Part shown: positions 31,387 to 43,304 of the stretch, in pieces | Position numbering within the stretch: the stretch's first letter is position 1 | How the letters are laid out: every line of letters starts with the position of its first letter | NCBI GenBank assembly: GCA_949987705.1 | Contig: CATLJY010000105.1 | Span: forward strand, 124,001 to 188,000 | DNA from: Thereva unica | Taxonomy: Eukaryota > Arthropoda > Insecta > Diptera > Therevidae | DNA length: 64,000 bases | Direction of reading: 5' to 3' | Notes under the pieces: generated by a model | What the model was told of the DNA's origin: nothing | Database searches by the model: none | What the model saw: the letters and a program-made list of their open reading frames with translations, nothing else | Position numbers and translations under genes: made by a program

Positions 31387-34300
31387 ATGGCAGTAAACTA
31401 CGTGCAAAATATTCCAAAACTAAAAGGCAGAGAAAATTACGATGAGTGGAGTTTTGCAGCAGAAAATTTGTTGGTGCTTGAAGGTATGAATCATTACATC
31501 AAGCCGGTTACCAACAAGGAAATAAAACCTGAAGACGACGCAAAAACCAAGGCAAAGTTAATTTTAACTATAGATCCAGGATTATACGTGCACATTAAGG
31601 AAACAACCAGTTCGAAAGAGTTGTGGGAGAAGCTAAAAAATATGTTCGACGACTCTGGTTATTCCAGAAAAATAAGCTTGCTAAGGCATCTAATATCAAT
31701 AAGGCAAGAAAGTTGTAATTCTATGACCGCATATGTAACCGAACTGGTCGATACAGCACAGAGATTGAAAGGCACAGGATTTACAATCACAGACGAATGG
31801 ATCGGGTCATTATTATTAGCAGGTTTGCCAGAAAAATTTTCTCCGATGATCATGGCCATAGAGCACTCAGGAATTCAGATAACCACAGATTCAATAAAAT
31901 CGAAGTTAATGGATATGGAAGTTAAAAATTTCACTGATACAGATTCCAGTAGCGCTGCATTCGCTGCGAAAAAATCTCACTTTAAAATGAATAAAAATCC
32001 ACAATATGGCGGATTGACTTCTTCAAAAATGTTTGGAGAGAAGAAAATAATTTGTTACAACTGTAAGAAAACTGGTCATTATAGAAATCAGTGCCCGTCA
32101 TTGAAGAAAAGTAAGGAAACAAATGCGTTTAATGTGGTTTTTCTGAATGGAAAGTACAATAAAAACGAGTGGTACGTTGACTCCGGCGCCAGCGCACATA
32201 TGACGGCAAACAAAGAATGGATAAACAATGCAAACTTTAAACCGAGTTTATCAGAAATAACTATTGCTAATGATACGAAAGCGCCAGTTGTGTGTTCGGG
32301 AGACGTGCAAATAACGACTAATTACAATTACAGCATCACGATTAAAAATGTACTATGTGTGCCAAGTTTAACAACAAACTTGTTATCCATAAGCGAATTA
32401 ATCAAAAATGGAAACAATGTTGGTTTCGATCAAAGTCATTGTTACATTCGCAACAAGAACAATGTACTGGTAGCAACTGCAGAATTGACTAACGGAGTAT
32501 ACAAGCTTAAGACCAAGGAAGCAGATTGTATGTTAGCCGCTCCAGCAGTAGCAAGTGCAGAGTTGTGGCATAGGCGGCTGGCACATATTAACAGCTGTGA
32601 TTTGAACAAGATGAAGAATGGAATAGTTGATGGATTGTCATACCTAGCTCCTAGTGGTATAACAAAGGACAAATGCGTAATTTGTTGTGAAGGTAAGCAG
32701 ATTAGATTACCATTTTCTCACATTGGCCAGAGGAGTAGTGAAACACTACAAATAATACATTCAGATGTATGTGGTCCAATGGAAAACAAATCAATTGCAG
32801 GTTCACGTTATTATCTTTTATTTGTAGATGACTATAGTCGAATGTCCTTCATATACTTTTTAAAAAATAAAAATGAAGTATTCAAAAAGTTCAAGGATTT
32901 TAAAGCTATCGTTGAGAATCAGCAAAATAAGAAAATAAAGATACTTCGCACAGACAATGGTGGTGAATTTTGCAATGGTGAAATGGAGAATTATTTGGCA
33001 CAACAAGGAATTATTCATCAAAAAACTGTAGTATACACGCCAGAGCAGAATGGAGTTTGTGAACGAGCCAACAGAACTGTTGTGGAGAAAGCTAGATGCT
33101 TACTCTTTGATGCACAACTTGATAAGAAGTTTTGGGCTGAAGCTGCACATACAGCTGTCTATATCAAAAACAGATGTGTTACTTCAAGTTTGGAAAATAA
33201 GACTCCATATGAAGTATGGCATGGAAAGAAACCTGACTTAAGTAATATCCGTTTGTTTGGATGTACAGTAATGGTACATGTCCCGAAAGAGCGGAGATTG
33301 AAATGGGACAGAAAAGCGGAACAGTGTATCTTAGTTGGATTTTCAGAAAATGTAAAAGGATATCGTGTTTATGATCCAAGAAAAAACACTGTAAGTATTA
33401 AAAGAGATGTTATAGTAATGGAAGACCAAACATATGTAAAAAGTCAAGAAAGAAACAGTGCAATCTGGATACAGAATGAAATAGAAACTGATAATGTGAG
33501 TGAGGATAGTCAAGGAAGAAATGTTGAGAGCAGAGATTCAGTGGGGGAGACTACTTTGAATGAATCTCTGAGCAGTTCAAGTTCTAATGACACAGCTTAC
33601 ACAAATCCAGATTCTTATTATAGTGATGAGACCTCATCGGGCTCAAATGTTGAGACCGATATTCCAGCAAATGAGTTACAAGAAGTTCCAGAAATTCTAG
33701 AAGGAAAGAGAGTCAGAAAGCCTCCAGAACGATATGGTCTGAACGTTACCGCTGTCTCAGATGGTTTTCCAGAAGCAGAACAGATTGTTCTCTCAGAGGC
33801 GCTGAATGGACCAGAAGCCGAGCAATGGAAATCAGCCATGCAAGAGGAGCTGAAGTCATTCCAGTGTAATGATGCTTGGGAGCTCGTGAATGTTCCATGT
33901 GATGCGTCAATAGTACAGTGCAGGTGGGTGCTGAATAAAAAGCTTGATGTGAATGACACAGTCCGGTATCGAGCAAGGCTTGTGGCAAAAGGTTTTACAC
34001 AACAACGTGGGATCGACTATGAAGATACTTTCTCACCGGTAGTGAGACATTCAACGCTGAGAATGTTGTTTGCTCTGAGTGTTCAGTGGGATATGGACAT
34101 TACACACCTGGATGTGACTACTGCTTTTTTGAATGGACACTTAAAAGAAAACATTTATATGTCTATTCCTGAAGGGTTTGGAAATGAAAAATGTAACGGA
34201 AAAGTTTTAAAATTGAAGAGAGCTATATATGGGTTAAAGCAGTCTTCTCTAGTTTGGTATGAAAGAGTAAGAGATTGTTTGTGTAACCTAGAATTCAAAA

Positions 34301-35307
34301 TTAGTAAATTTGAACCATGTTTATTCCAAAAGAATATTGACAATGTTAAACTTATAGTAGCTGTTTATGTTGATGATTTTTTAATTTTTTCCAATAGTGT
34401 TGAGGAAACAGAAAAATTAAAAACTGTATTAGGTTCTGAGTTTAAACTGAAAGACCTAGGCTCTGTAAGACGTTATCTAGGTATGAGAATTAATGTGAAT
34501 AAAAAATTGCATACCATAACTGTAGATCAACAACAATATATTGAGCAATTATTGTCTAGATTCAACATGTCTGATTGTAAATCTGCAGATACTCCAATTG
34601 AAAGCAAGTTGAATATTAAAAGATCTGAAAAATGTATGACACATATTCCTTATCAAAAACTCATTGGCAGTCTTATGTACTTAGCCGTTTTAACTAGACC
34701 TGACATAGCATACTCTGTGAGTTATCTTAGCCAATTTAATAACTGTTATAATGAAAATCATTATCATTATGCTAAAAGAGTTTTGAAGTACTTGCAAAAG
34801 ACCAAAAATTACTGTTTAAAATATAATAAGGAAAATATCGAGTTAAAAGGATTTGCTGATGCTGACTGGGCCAGTGATTGTTTGGACAGGAAATCTTATA
34901 CTGGTTACTGCTTTACTATGTGTGGTTCTTTAATTTCATGGCAGAGCAGGAAACAAAAGACAGTTTCTTTATCTAGTACTGAAGCCGAATATGTGGCGCT
35001 ATCAGAGGCATCTCGAGAAGCTGTTTATTTAAGAAATTTATTGTATGAGCTTACTAATAAGCTTTGTGTCATCAAGATTTACTGCGATAATCAGAGTGCA
35101 TTAAAATTAGCAACAAGTGATCAGTCACATAATAGATCAAAACATATAGATGTGCGCTATCACTATGTTAGAGATGCTACTAAAAATAAGTTAATACAAA
35201 TTGAATATATTTCTACTAAAGAAATGCCCGCCGACTTGTTAACAAAGGGTCTGATGTCAACTAAACATTACAAATTTCTGAACATGGTAGGGATTATTCC
35301 GATTTAG
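31387..35307 (+). CDS. Copia Gag-Pol polyprotein
   Basis: A single 1306-residue frame from the ATG at 31387. In order it has UBN2-type Gag (about 1-200), a CCHC knuckle (CYNCKKTGHYRNQC, near 222), an aspartic protease with VDSGASAHMT (near 266), and the integrase pre-domain (LWHRRLAHIN). The integrase core follows with HSDVCGPM, LRTDNGGEF and PEQNGVCERANR. The RT has TFSPVVRHSTLR, DVTTAFLNG and YVDDFLIF, and RNase H has ADADWASD and SSTEAEYVALSEA. Nothing is missing and no stop occurs. Separate Gag is probably made from a spliced or truncated RNA, as in Drosophila copia; that is inference. Confidence 0.96.
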   Translation: MAVNYVQNIPKLKGRENYDEWSFAAENLLVLEGMNHYIKPVTNKEIKPEDDAKTKAKLILTIDPGLYVHIKETTSSKELWEKLKNMFDDSGYSRKISLLRHLISIRQESCNSMTAYVTELVDTAQRLKGTGFTITDEWIGSLLLAGLPEKFSPMIMAIEHSGIQITTDSIKSKLMDMEVKNFTDTDSSSAAFAAKKSHFKMNKNPQYGGLTSSKMFGEKKIICYNCKKTGHYRNQCPSLKKSKETNAFNVVFLNGKYNKNEWYVDSGASAHMTANKEWINNANFKPSLSEITIANDTKAPVVCSGDVQITTNYNYSITIKNVLCVPSLTTNLLSISELIKNGNNVGFDQSHCYIRNKNNVLVATAELTNGVYKLKTKEADCMLAAPAVASAELWHRRLAHINSCDLNKMKNGIVDGLSYLAPSGITKDKCVICCEGKQIRLPFSHIGQRSSETLQIIHSDVCGPMENKSIAGSRYYLLFVDDYSRMSFIYFLKNKNEVFKKFKDFKAIVENQQNKKIKILRTDNGGEFCNGEMENYLAQQGIIHQKTVVYTPEQNGVCERANRTVVEKARCLLFDAQLDKKFWAEAAHTAVYIKNRCVTSSLENKTPYEVWHGKKPDLSNIRLFGCTVMVHVPKERRLKWDRKAEQCILVGFSENVKGYRVYDPRKNTVSIKRDVIVMEDQTYVKSQERNSAIWIQNEIETDNVSEDSQGRNVESRDSVGETTLNESLSSSSSNDTAYTNPDSYYSDETSSGSNVETDIPANELQEVPEILEGKRVRKPPERYGLNVTAVSDGFPEAEQIVLSEALNGPEAEQWKSAMQEELKSFQCNDAWELVNVPCDASIVQCRWVLNKKLDVNDTVRYRARLVAKGFTQQRGIDYEDTFSPVVRHSTLRMLFALSVQWDMDITHLDVTTAFLNGHLKENIYMSIPEGFGNEKCNGKVLKLKRAIYGLKQSSLVWYERVRDCLCNLEFKISKFEPCLFQKNIDNVKLIVAVYVDDFLIFSNSVEETEKLKTVLGSEFKLKDLGSVRRYLGMRINVNKKLHTITVDQQQYIEQLLSRFNMSDCKSADTPIESKLNIKRSEKCMTHIPYQKLIGSLMYLAVLTRPDIAYSVSYLSQFNNCYNENHYHYAKRVLKYLQKTKNYCLKYNKENIELKGFADADWASDCLDRKSYTGYCFTMCGSLISWQSRKQKTVSLSSTEAEYVALSEASREAVYLRNLLYELTNKLCVIKIYCDNQSALKLATSDQSHNRSKHIDVRYHYVRDATKNKLIQIEYISTKEMPADLLTKGLMSTKHYKFLNMVGIIPI

Positions 35308-35386
35308 AGATATTGTTTAATGGTTGTCATATGTAACAAAATAAAACTAAAAGGTTAGATTATACTGTTATTTTGTTAAGTGGGGG

Positions 35387-35513
35387 TATTAATATGTACA
35401 TATGGTAATATCTTACTGTAGTATAAATAGTAAATGTAATGACTTACTGTAGTATACATAATAAAAAAATAATATCAGTTAGCCATGATGAACAAAAGTA
35501 ACGAGTTTTAATA
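35387..35513 (+). repeat. Copia 3' LTR
   Basis: 127 bp, identical to the 5' LTR, preceded by a G-rich polypurine tract and followed by the second TTCAC. Confidence 0.95.
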
Positions 35514-36638
35514 TTCACAAATAATTATAAAGAAGATTATAAAGTTAATACTTACTACCATTAAAATTATTATTTTAGTAATAATTTTTTTTTTAAATTA
35601 AAGCAAAAAGAAAATTTTTGTTATTTTATTTTGTGTATTTTTTTTTGTGTGTTTTTTTTTTTTTTGTTCTTCAGATCCAGCTGGTGTGGATGCACTATAG
35701 GTATTGGCTTAATTACCTGACTATCGAACGGTATATCAATTGGTATTAATGGAATATACAGTTCCTCCTTTATACTAGTGTCTGCTGTTTTATAAATATC
35801 ATCTAATTTTCCGGCAACTTTTTTTTATTTAAACCATATTCGAGTAATTTTGGATAATCTTCGGTCTGTTCTCCACCCCCCCCCCCCCCCCCCCGGTCTT
35901 CTGGTTTTATACCTGTTACTTCGTCCACCAACTCTCCATTGCCTTCCGCCATTTCTCTACACGTTTTTCCCGTTTTTGCTGAAATTTTGGTGACAGATAA
36001 ACGAAAAGTATTATAAACACAGGGTCTTTCCCCTTAAATAAATAAAACAGTTTGTACAGATTAACACCAATCCGCACTAAATAAAAACGAACTCGCTGTT
36101 ATAAATTTTTGTGCGTTTTTTTTTTTTTTACTTTTTTTTTTTTAAATTCTAACCACGTAAAACACTGAAATATGTATATCCTGTTTTATAAACTAAAGGG
36201 CAAAACGCAATTTTTGTATTGCTGGTATCCTTTTCGGTACTTTCAAATTTCTCCAAATTCTTTTCTTATTTGTTAATTTTTTTGTGCTTATTTTTTCTTG
36301 TATTTTCGACTAGAATTCACAGCACCGAAATAGTCCTGATTGTTGCTAATTCGAAACGAAATTTTTATTTTTTTGCAAATGAACTGAATAATGAAGGTTT
36401 TTGTCTTCCAGCCAGTCGTATGTGTTCAAAACTGATTTTTTCCTTTTTTTTATTTTATCTTAAATTTTTCCGAACAAAAACTTGTGCAGTAAATTTCTGC
36501 CTACCTCAAAATTCGAACTCCATTTTCTTTTTCTTTTCTCCCCGCCTACCTTTTTGTTCCCCACCAACTACTCGATTTTCTTCTACACAGTAATTTTTAG
36601 TCAAGTAGATATTTAGGCAAAACTGACCGTTACAAATA

Positions 36639-39489
36639 TTTCGAAAAAGGGGTTCAGACCTAATTCACATAACTTAAATGCAATTGCAGATTTTCCAGTA
36701 CCCAGAAACGCACATGAATTGCAAAGATTTCTTGGTCTTTGCTCTTACTTTCGAAAATTCGTGAAGGGTTTTACGTTAATCGCTAATCCACTACAAAGAT
36801 TATTGAGAAAAGATGCAATATTCATATTTGGCGAAGAACAACTGAAGGTATTCGAATGCTTAAAAAGAAAATTGTTAGGAAGACTCTAGTCTTTCACATA
36901 AAAAAAAAATCACCTAGGGCGGAGACAGAACTCCATTGTGATGGAAGTGCTCTTGTTTATGGAGCAATATTGTTTCAAAAAAAGGAAGATGGAAAATTCC
37001 ATCCGATATTCTATTTCTCGAAGAGGTGAACAGAGGCAGAATCTAAATATCACTCTTATGAGCTTGAAACACTAGCCATTATTTATGCACATAGAAGATT
37101 TAGAGTATATGGGCGATTCTCCAGAACCTTTAACCTGAGCTAATTGGAAAAATGAAATTTCAAATTGATAGCACAACCGTGCCATGATATTTTTTGTGTT
37201 TCTTATTTCATAAATAAATGTTTTCTGATGTAGAACATTAAAAAATTCAATGCGCATATTTTTTTTATGACATGGTTATATTGACATGGTTACAATTTTG
37301 ACATCAAATTTGACATGGTTACAATTTTGACATTCGCTAAAATTACTTTTTTTTAAGATTCATGAAACAACTTAAGCGAAAAAAACGTTACATATGATTT
37401 AACTAGTTACAATACGTCATAAGAAATTTTACGGGGATGAATTTAATGTAATATGAGCAAATTAATTGCGGTTACAACTTTGACATTTAAATGTAACCTA
37501 CGTTCCCGTTAGCCAGTTTTGCCCAAAAGTCAACCAATTTCAACTTATTGTTGTCACAAAATGTATGCACATGTTCGTTAGTGTCTGAACAATAAGTGCG
37601 TTTAAAAAATTTTATGATAAAATGAGACAATTCGGAGTTCTTCGACTTACCATGCGGGTTACAACTTTGACGTCAAAACCTAGGGACAAACTTCAGAGTT
37701 GTTTTTTGGAAAATATAGCGATTTGACACTGCACCGAACACAACTGCATTTTTCCTTAAGAGTTAAACTACAATTTTTCACTTTTCACTATTTGTGTCAA
37801 CGCTTCCTATCACAAATATAAATAGTTTTTCATTCAGATTAGCGCTAAAGACAGGCCGAAAAGTGACAGGTAACGGAACATTTTTTCAAATTTCATTGCA
37901 AAATATCGTTTTAAATGACTTCGTACTTATACCTCATTGCTCATTAATGATTTCTTAACATTATCGATAGCTTCTTTTATTTTTAATCTTCCTACAAAAA
38001 TTGTAATTCATAAAAATTTTGAAGCGACAAGCAGGTTAAAAGTTCCGGAGAATCGCCCATATCTACTTTCAAAATTCTGACAGATTGCAATGCGCTGACG
38101 CTAACTCTTAATAAGCAAGTTATTAATCCTCGTATTGCTAGATGGGCATCAGAGATACAAAACTTTGATTTTAAAATAGAACATAGAGAGGTTAAGAGGA
38201 GGCAACACGTAGATGCTTTGAGTAGGGCACATACAATCTTGATACTTTCAGAAGGTAGTTTTGAGCAAATGCTTGGTATAAGTCAGTCACAGGATCCCGA
38301 ATTGAGGAATCTGAGGAACGAGTTAGAAGTTTCGGAACACCCATTATTTGAGATGCGGGATGGTCTTATCTATAGAAAGATTAATAAGGAACTCTGATTT
38401 TATATACCAAAAGACATGTTAAGTAATATATTAAGAACTTGTCATGACTCTCTAGGCCATGTAGGAATAGATAAAACGTACGAGGTGATTAGTAGGACAT
38501 ATTGGTATCCAAGCTTGAAGGTAAGAGTACGGAATACGAAGGAATACGTCCAAAATTGATTGAAGTGTATAAGTTTTAACCCGCATTCGGGGAGAAAAGA
38601 AGGGTATCTGCTTCCAATTCCCAAAGGGAACAAGCCGTTTGACACAATACATGCAGATCATTTAGGACCCTTAGAAATAGCTGCAAGACGGAAAAAACAT
38701 ATATTGGTTGTTATAGATGCCTTTACGAAGTTTGTAAAGTTATAAGCTACAAAATCTACGAGTGCTATAGAAAGCATAAATTGTTTAAAAAAGTATTTTC
38801 AACAATTCAGTAGACCAGTTCGGCTGATCACTGATAGGGGAAGTTGTTTTACGGCAGAGCAGTTTAGTAAGTTCACAAAAGATAACTTAATCCATCATAT
38901 CTTAACGGCAAGTGGTTGTCCGCGAGCGAATGGACAAGTGGAAAGAATGATTCGAACTATTATAACAGTAACTTCAAAGTTAGCGAGTGAAGAGAAAAAT
39001 TGGGATCAGGTATTAGATCAAGTAGAGTTTGCTCTGAATAATACAATTAGCAAAAGTAGTAAGGTAACACCTTCGATGTTATTATATGGAGTAGAACAAA
39101 GGGGATAAGTACAGGATAAGATTAAAGAATATCTACAAACTTATATATTGGGAAATGAAATAAGAGATTTGGAAGGGGTCAGAGAAAAAGCTTTAGAGGA
39201 TATGACTACATCACAACTATATAATAAAAGGAAATTCAATGAAAAACGAAAGGAAGGATATAAATATGAAGTAGGGGACTTAGTCATGATAACGAATGTG
39301 GATACTACCACTGGAGCATCTAAGAAATTAATCCCCAAATATAAAGGTCCTTATACTATCCGTAAAGTACTAGGAAATGACAGATATTTGGTCAAAGATG
39401 TTGAAGGTTTTCAATTGTCAAATAGACCAATGACCGGTATTTATGATATTACTAGACTACGACCATGGCTCCATTGTAATAAGAAATAA
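36639..39489 (+). pseudogene. pol: gypsy A pol: end of RT, RNase H, integrase
   Basis: It resumes after element B with the RT thumb and connection (RFLGLCSYFRKFVKGF). RNase H follows, with ELHCDGSALVYGA and, after the 950-bp insert, LTDCNALTLT and VDALSRAH. Integrase has the HHCC region (CHDSLGHVG), HADHLGPL, LITDRGSCFT and PRANGQVERM. The C-terminal part ends with a GDLVMI/KYKGPYTI motif and a stop at 39489. At least five stops or frameshifts interrupt it (for example near 38398, 38557, 38744 and 39106), so it is long dead. Confidence 0.87.
37110..38059. mobile_element. 950-bp non-autonomous element with TA target duplication
   Basis: The ends are inverted repeats of about 28 bp that start TGGGCGATTCTCC and run to TTTAACCTG with two mismatches. 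TA flanks both sides (37108-37109, 38060-38061), pointing to the Tc1/mariner superfamily. No open frame of note. The interior has repeated GACATGGTTACAATTTTGAC-like motifs near 37270-37335 and GTTACAACTTTGACA-like motifs near 37470 and 37668. It interrupts the gypsy A RNase H. Confidence 0.88.
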
Positions 39490-39835
39490 AAAATAAACTT
39501 ATAGATTTGTACTTGTATCGGAAAAAAACAAAAGAAAAAAAACATTTTGAATTATTATTTTACTAAATCATGAGTATGTTAACAGAAAAAAAAAATTACA
39601 ATGAATTCAAAGTAATGTGAAAATTATTTGTTAAAATTAGGCTAAGTTTGTATAAGGGCCTTTATCTACTAACAGGAAAATCATGGTCCAAGCATTTTTT
39701 TTTACTTTGACTATATAAATGAATAGTTTTATTCATTAAAACGCATAATATATAACCTGTTATTTAAGGAGACAAGCTTAATCAATATTTAGAATCAGAA
39801 TCATTTCATAAATTCGGTTTAAAAGCCACTAAAAA
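39490..39835. other. 3' flank of gypsy A, no gene
   Basis: Very AT-rich. It may contain remnants of the gypsy A 3' LTR, but with no second copy I cannot outline it. Confidence 0.4.
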
Positions 39836-40442
39836 CAGTCCTCTGTTATGTCCTAATTCAGGATCGAGTATGATTCGGTTCGGTTTTTATTAGTTCTATT
39901 TAAAAATGTAAAATCTTATAACTCTATAAACATAAAGAATATTGAATGCATGTGAACAAAAAACAATTATAATTTTAGAGAATTTTTTAGTACTAAAAAC
40001 TAGTGTTTGAATTTTGTCCATTACATTTTTGAACAGTCCTCTGTCACAATTTGAATATCGCGCCACAAAAATATTAGACACTATTGTGCTTACATTTCCC
40101 TTGAAACTGAACGTTAACAGTGTGAAGTTTGTTCGGTCGCCATGCTAAACAAGTCGCCGCCATTTTGCGCAGTGACAACTCCGCGTCTGTGTGGTAGCCA
40201 CGTCTCTGTAGTGTTAAGTGAACAGTCCTCTGGTAAGTCTATTTTACGGTGTTTTATGTGTTATTATATTTATTTAACAAAAAAATTGCTCAGTGTGATA
40301 ATTTATAGTTGTTTCTGTGTTATGAAGTAATATTTAAACTGATACGTGGTATGACATTTTTTACGTAAAAATAACAGTCCTCTGTGCAACAGTCCTCTGG
40401 AAATTTATAACACAGAGGACTGTTCAATGTGACAGAGGACTG
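39836..40442. repeat. 5' cluster of CAGTCCTCTG motifs
   Basis: Exact copies at 39836, 40034, 40223, 40375 and 40390 (plus strand) and at 40413 and 40433 (minus strand). The copy at 40223 abuts a GTAAGT splice-donor-like sequence, which suggests a 5' non-coding exon and an intron to about 40667. Confidence 0.9.
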
Positions 40443-40677
40443 TTTTATTTGACGTCCGTGTATTTTATTAATATTCTTTATAGTCTGCAATAACCTACTG
40501 CTTGTCGATAGCCTCTTTCTTTCTTACATTGGCCCGTCACGCTAATTCAGGTCTTTTGTTTTCTATTATTATAGATTTTGGAATATAAAATAAAACGTAA
40601 TTAGTAACTACCTGTTTTTAAACCCTTACGTTTTTTTTTAATTATTGAAAGTATGTTATTGTTTTAGTATTGCCGCA

Positions 40678-43304
40678 ATGCCACCAAAGAAGAAACCTAA
40701 AACCAAAGAAGAAATAAAAGAGCAGAAACGAATTGCAGAAAGATTAAGATATCAACGGCTAAAAAATGACCCTGTAAAAAGAGAGCAATTGAAGGAAAAA
40801 GAACGACGAAACTACCAAAGAAAGAAGGAAAAAGGTACAAGAAAGCTAGTTAATGATAGAGTCGACGTGAACACAAAGCTGTGACTAAAGAATGGAGAAA
40901 GCACTGTGCTGCTTATCGCGCAAAAAAAAAAGCTTTGAAAGAAATTACAAATAATTTTGTACGACAAAATACGCCCGAATCCGAGGGTTCACCTTCTCCT
41001 CAAAGTTCTGTCTCTCCATCAATACTACCTATGACCGCTCCACGAAGTGATGCAAGCAATGCGAGAAAGCGTAATGCCAAAAAGAAACGTGACAAAATTA
41101 TAAAGGATAAAGACAAAAAGATCGAGTATTACAAAAAAAAATCCGAGAAGTATAGGAAGAGATTAGAACGTTTGCAAAAAGCTAAGACAAAGGAAAATGT
41201 AGACACACCTAGCACTAAAATTACCAAAATGTGTGATTCGCCAGAAACTCGCAGAGAAGTAGTCAAAAAGGCGCTATTCGGTGAAGTGTTGAATGCACAG
41301 CTGAAAGAAAACTACGCTAATTTAAAAACCTGTAAAGAAAAAGAAATATTCGGAAAAGTCGTGTCCGGTAAACTAATACACAAGTACAAGTTATGGCGAA
41401 GCAAAGATAGCGCTATATCTTATAAAACAGTTCAGAAGTCAGCGCGTCAATCAGTTTTAGTACCCAAGCTTCGGACTCGTAAAGATAGAATTTCATCTGA
41501 TTGCATGAATACTGTACGAACCTTCTATGAAAATGATGAAAACAGCAGACTTGGCGCAGGAAAACGAGAATGCCTGACCAGAAAAGGGGTTAAAAAACAG
41601 AAAAGATATCTATCGGATAGCATCGTAAATTTATACAAGAAGTTTCAAGCTGAACATTTTAAAATAAGCTACACAACGTTTTGTCGTCTACGTCCTTTCT
41701 GGGTCATAACACCAAAAGTAAACGAACGTGACACGTGCCTCTGCATAAAGCACGCGAACATCGATCTGAAACTGTCAGCATTGCACAGTCGAAGAATTTT
41801 GACTTACAATAGTCATACTGCACTGCTTGAAAAGACATGTTGTAATCGCTATGACGAGCTATGTTTGTCACGAACCTGCCAACGCTGTATTGACAAGAAT
41901 CCTGACTACAGGGAATTTGATGACAGCAAGCCTATTGAATTTAAAAAATGGATATCCGAGAAACAAACTTACAACGACCCCAAGACCAAGAATGCTCGAA
42001 CAGTTACCAAATACCTAAAGAAAATGTTCACGGTTCGCCCTCGAGAATTAATAGAAAAGCTGCACGAGGATTTGGAAGACTATTATCAACACGAGAGAAA
42101 CATTACCCATCAATACAATGCTATCAAGAAATACAAACAAAGCCTTACCGACGAAGACGCTATCATACATGTGGATTTTTCAGAAAATTATTGTTTGAAA
42201 TACGGTCAAGAAATACAAGCATTTCATTTTGGAGGGTCGAGACTTCAGCTAAGTCTTCATACTGTGGTAGTGTATACCAAAAACTCTATCAAGTCTTATT
42301 GTACCGTTTCCAAAAATCTCACACATTCACCAGCTGCTATATGGGCACATTTGCGGCCAATCTTTAAAACTCTCCCACCTAACATAACGAGCATTCACTT
42401 CGTCAGCGATGGACCCGTAACTCAATACAGAAATAAAACGATGTTTTACATCCTGGCATCAAGACTCCAACAAGAGTTTTTAAATGTGAAGAAGTTTACG
42501 TGGAACTATTCAGAGTGTGGCCATGGCAAAGGGGCCCCTGATGGCATTGGGGCGACCTGCAAGAGAACCGCTGATGCCGTCGTCGCTACAGGAGGTGATA
42601 TTGATAGCTTGGAATCATTTGTAGAGGCCATTCAACGAAGATGTTCCGCAATTACCTTGTTCACAATCGACGATAAAGCCATCCAAGAATTGACAGACGA
42701 CCTTCAAAATGAAACAGTTAATTTAAAAAGCTTTAATGGCACTCTAAAAATACATCAAGTAAAGGCTGAAATATTAAGAAGTCCTCTGGAATCAGCTCCA
42801 AGTGCCGCTAAACTCATAATGAAAAGTTTAAGTTGCACTTGTGAAGACGAATGCCAGCATTTCAATTTAGGAGTGTTACAGTACAAAAACAAGACAAAAC
42901 TTAACGTAGATGATATTTACACAGACACTGAAAGTGAAAACATGGGCAACTTACAGGATTTCACAATGGAGACCGAAGACGTCGCTGCACTGGCTGGACC
43001 TAGTTCAATCAACCAACAGAATTATACCATCGGTGATTACGTCTTGGTTAAATTTCTAGTAAGAAACACTGAATATTGTTATGCTGCAGTAATCAATAAG
43101 ATAGACACGGAAGAAGGCGAACTAACAGTAACCTTCTTAAAAATTTGTGATGACAAAGGACACACATTCAGAGTCGATGAAAATGATGTTTCTGATGTGT
43201 CCTTTGACCAAGTATTAAAGAAGTTGCCAAACCCAGATATTGGCCTAAAAGGGAAACGAATATTTTATTATTTTAATATACCTGTACCAGTTTTTGAGAA
43301 ATAA
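40678..43304 (+). pseudogene. D-type transposase, one frameshift near the N-terminus
   Basis: It begins MPPKKKPKTKEE with a strongly basic helical N-terminus (RYQRLKNDPVKREQL). At about 40862 a one-base indel shifts the frame, and an 800-residue frame then continues to 43304. The core looks RNase-H-like, with IHVDFSENY, FVSDGPVTQYRNK and SECGHGKGAPDGIGATCKR as the likely acidic blocks (the last near residue 560 of the long frame). A cysteine cluster (CSCxCEDECQH-like) and a C-terminal GDYVLVKF module follow. It is related in plan to the U family but clearly different. Apart from the indel it is intact, so a sequencing error cannot be excluded. Confidence 0.78.

Larger units (their letters stand above)
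31186..35513 (+). mobile_element. complete Copia retrotransposon
   Basis: 4328 bp with two 127-bp LTRs (TATTAATATG...TTTTAATA) that read as identical, a 5-bp target duplication TTCAC (31181-31185, 35514-35518), a primer site, one intact Gag-Pol frame and a polypurine tract AAGTGGGGG before the 3' LTR. It has everything needed to move and is the youngest dated insertion here. Confidence 0.96.
30801..36477 (+). repeat. right copy of repeat R, split by Copia
   Basis: 30801-31185 and 35519-36477 together match 26738-28074. The extra 157 bp to 36634 are unique to this copy and end GTTACA. Confidence 0.9.
26467..36634 (+). mobile_element. chimeric LTR element 'B' with nested Copia
   Basis: The outer ends are TGTAAC at 26467 and GTTACA at 36634, flanked by AATA on both sides (26463-26466, 36635-36638). 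Between them a 1.3-kb segment R is present twice as direct repeats, surrounding a gypsy pol fragment. The left copy has an extra 271 bp before it and the right copy an extra 157 bp after it. The true LTR is probably the sum (left part + R + right part, about 1.75 kb), with each present copy missing one end. Copia is inserted in the right R. Removing B rejoins the gypsy A RT in frame. Confidence 0.85.
20517..39489 (+). mobile_element. Ty3/gypsy element 'A', old and multiply interrupted
   Basis: A decayed gypsy retrotransposon whose coding parts lie at 20521-21454, 26112-26466, 36639-37109 and 38060-39489. The order is Gag zinc knuckles, protease, RT, RNase H, integrase. The gaps are a Jockey-type LINE, the chimeric LTR element B, and a 950-bp TA-flanked element, each with its own target duplication. 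The 5' LTR and most of gag are missing, and I could not define a 3' LTR. Several stops and frameshifts show it is old. Confidence 0.9.
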
